Below, one piece after another: positions 5,411 to 5,586 of a stretch of 5,586 nt of DNA. The stretch's first letter is position 1. The number at the start of each line of letters is the position of its first letter. The DNA is from Pseudomonadota bacterium (GTDB lineage: Bacteria; Pseudomonadota; Alphaproteobacteria; Rhizobiales; Devosiaceae), in contig JAEYXQ010000001.1 of NCBI GenBank assembly GCA_023431205.1, forward strand, positions 1 through 5,586. The letters are read 5' to 3'. The translations under genes and the position numbers were made by a program. The notes below the pieces were generated by a model. The model did not search any database, was not told where the DNA came from, and saw only the letters and a program-made list of their open reading frames with translations.

Positions 5411-5586
5411 TGGCTCCGGTAGCGGTCGATCCGGCCAAGGTGCGGGAGTTCCCGACCCAGCAGGATTTCGAGCGCTGGCTGGCGGAGAACCATGCGACCG
5501 CCGACGAGATCTGGATCCGCATCTTCAAGAAGGCGTCGGGCCGGCAGACCATCACGCCCGTTGAAGCCATCGACGCGGTGCTGTGC
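5410..5586 (+). CDS. YdeI/OmpD-associated family protein, 5' part only
   Basis: The first 59 codons of a gene that runs off the window end. The sequence MAPVAVDPAKVREFPTQQDF, followed by ERWLAENHATADEIWIRIFK (21-40) and TPVEAIDAVLC (49-59), matches my recollection of the N-terminus of the YdeI/OmpD-associated family. In that family a WLxxNH...EIWI motif precedes an EAIDVVLCWGWID segment, and here the window cuts just before the expected GWID. Members are small cytoplasmic proteins of unclear function, some linked to bacteriocin or peptide resistance. The ATG shares its A with the last base of the nat stop codon, so translation is probably coupled to nat. A GGCG-rich stretch at 5397-5402 is the only ribosome-binding-like sequence. 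Confidence 0.85.
   Translation, partial: MAPVAVDPAKVREFPTQQDFERWLAENHATADEIWIRIFKKASGRQTITPVEAIDAVLC

Overview
This is a compact, high-GC, gene-dense bacterial chromosome segment. It looks like an alphaproteobacterium of the order Hyphomicrobiales (Rhizobiales). The strongest pointer is an Irr-type Fur-family regulator with a histidine cluster, divergent from a fabA-fabB pair, an arrangement typical of that order. A DUF2259 secreted protein next to dut fits the same group. A Devosia-like genus is possible, but that is only an impression. I see no mobile element, CRISPR array, rRNA or tRNA.

Region 1 (1-1865, + strand) is a tightly packed, probably co-transcribed set. It encodes dUTPase (dut), a small exported DUF2259 protein whose start lies inside the end of dut, and a MoeB/HesA/ThiF-like adenylyltransferase that starts at a TTG overlapping the DUF2259 stop. 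The overlaps (29 and 11 bases) suggest translational coupling. The adenylyltransferase keeps the nucleotide-binding and adenylation residues but has lost both zinc-binding CxxC pairs.

Region 2 (1877-3717, - strand) is the unsaturated fatty acid pair. fabA (3-hydroxydecanoyl-ACP dehydratase/isomerase) is followed by fabB (beta-ketoacyl-ACP synthase I). The 80-odd bases between them hold a small hairpin. fabB converges on the adenylyltransferase gene with only 11 bases between stops. No fabI follows fabB within this window, although it often does in rhizobia.

Region 3 (3718-3894) is a divergent control region between fabA and irr. Each side has a promoter candidate. The two -35 boxes sit in matching 15-base elements arranged head to head, and a set of short alternating palindromes lies between the -35 and -10 of the irr promoter. 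This is the most interesting non-coding stretch of the window.

Region 4 (3895-5586, + strand) holds irr, then a 175-base gap with a hairpin, a small tandem repeat and a promoter candidate. After the gap come an arylamine N-acetyltransferase (nat) and the 5' part of a YdeI/OmpD-associated family gene, overlapping nat by one base and cut by the window edge.

Nearly all genes are recognisable members of known families. I found no convincing undescribed multi-gene system. The points worth following are the shared promoter elements of irr and fabA, the zinc-less E1-like enzyme, and the dut/DUF2259 coding overlap.
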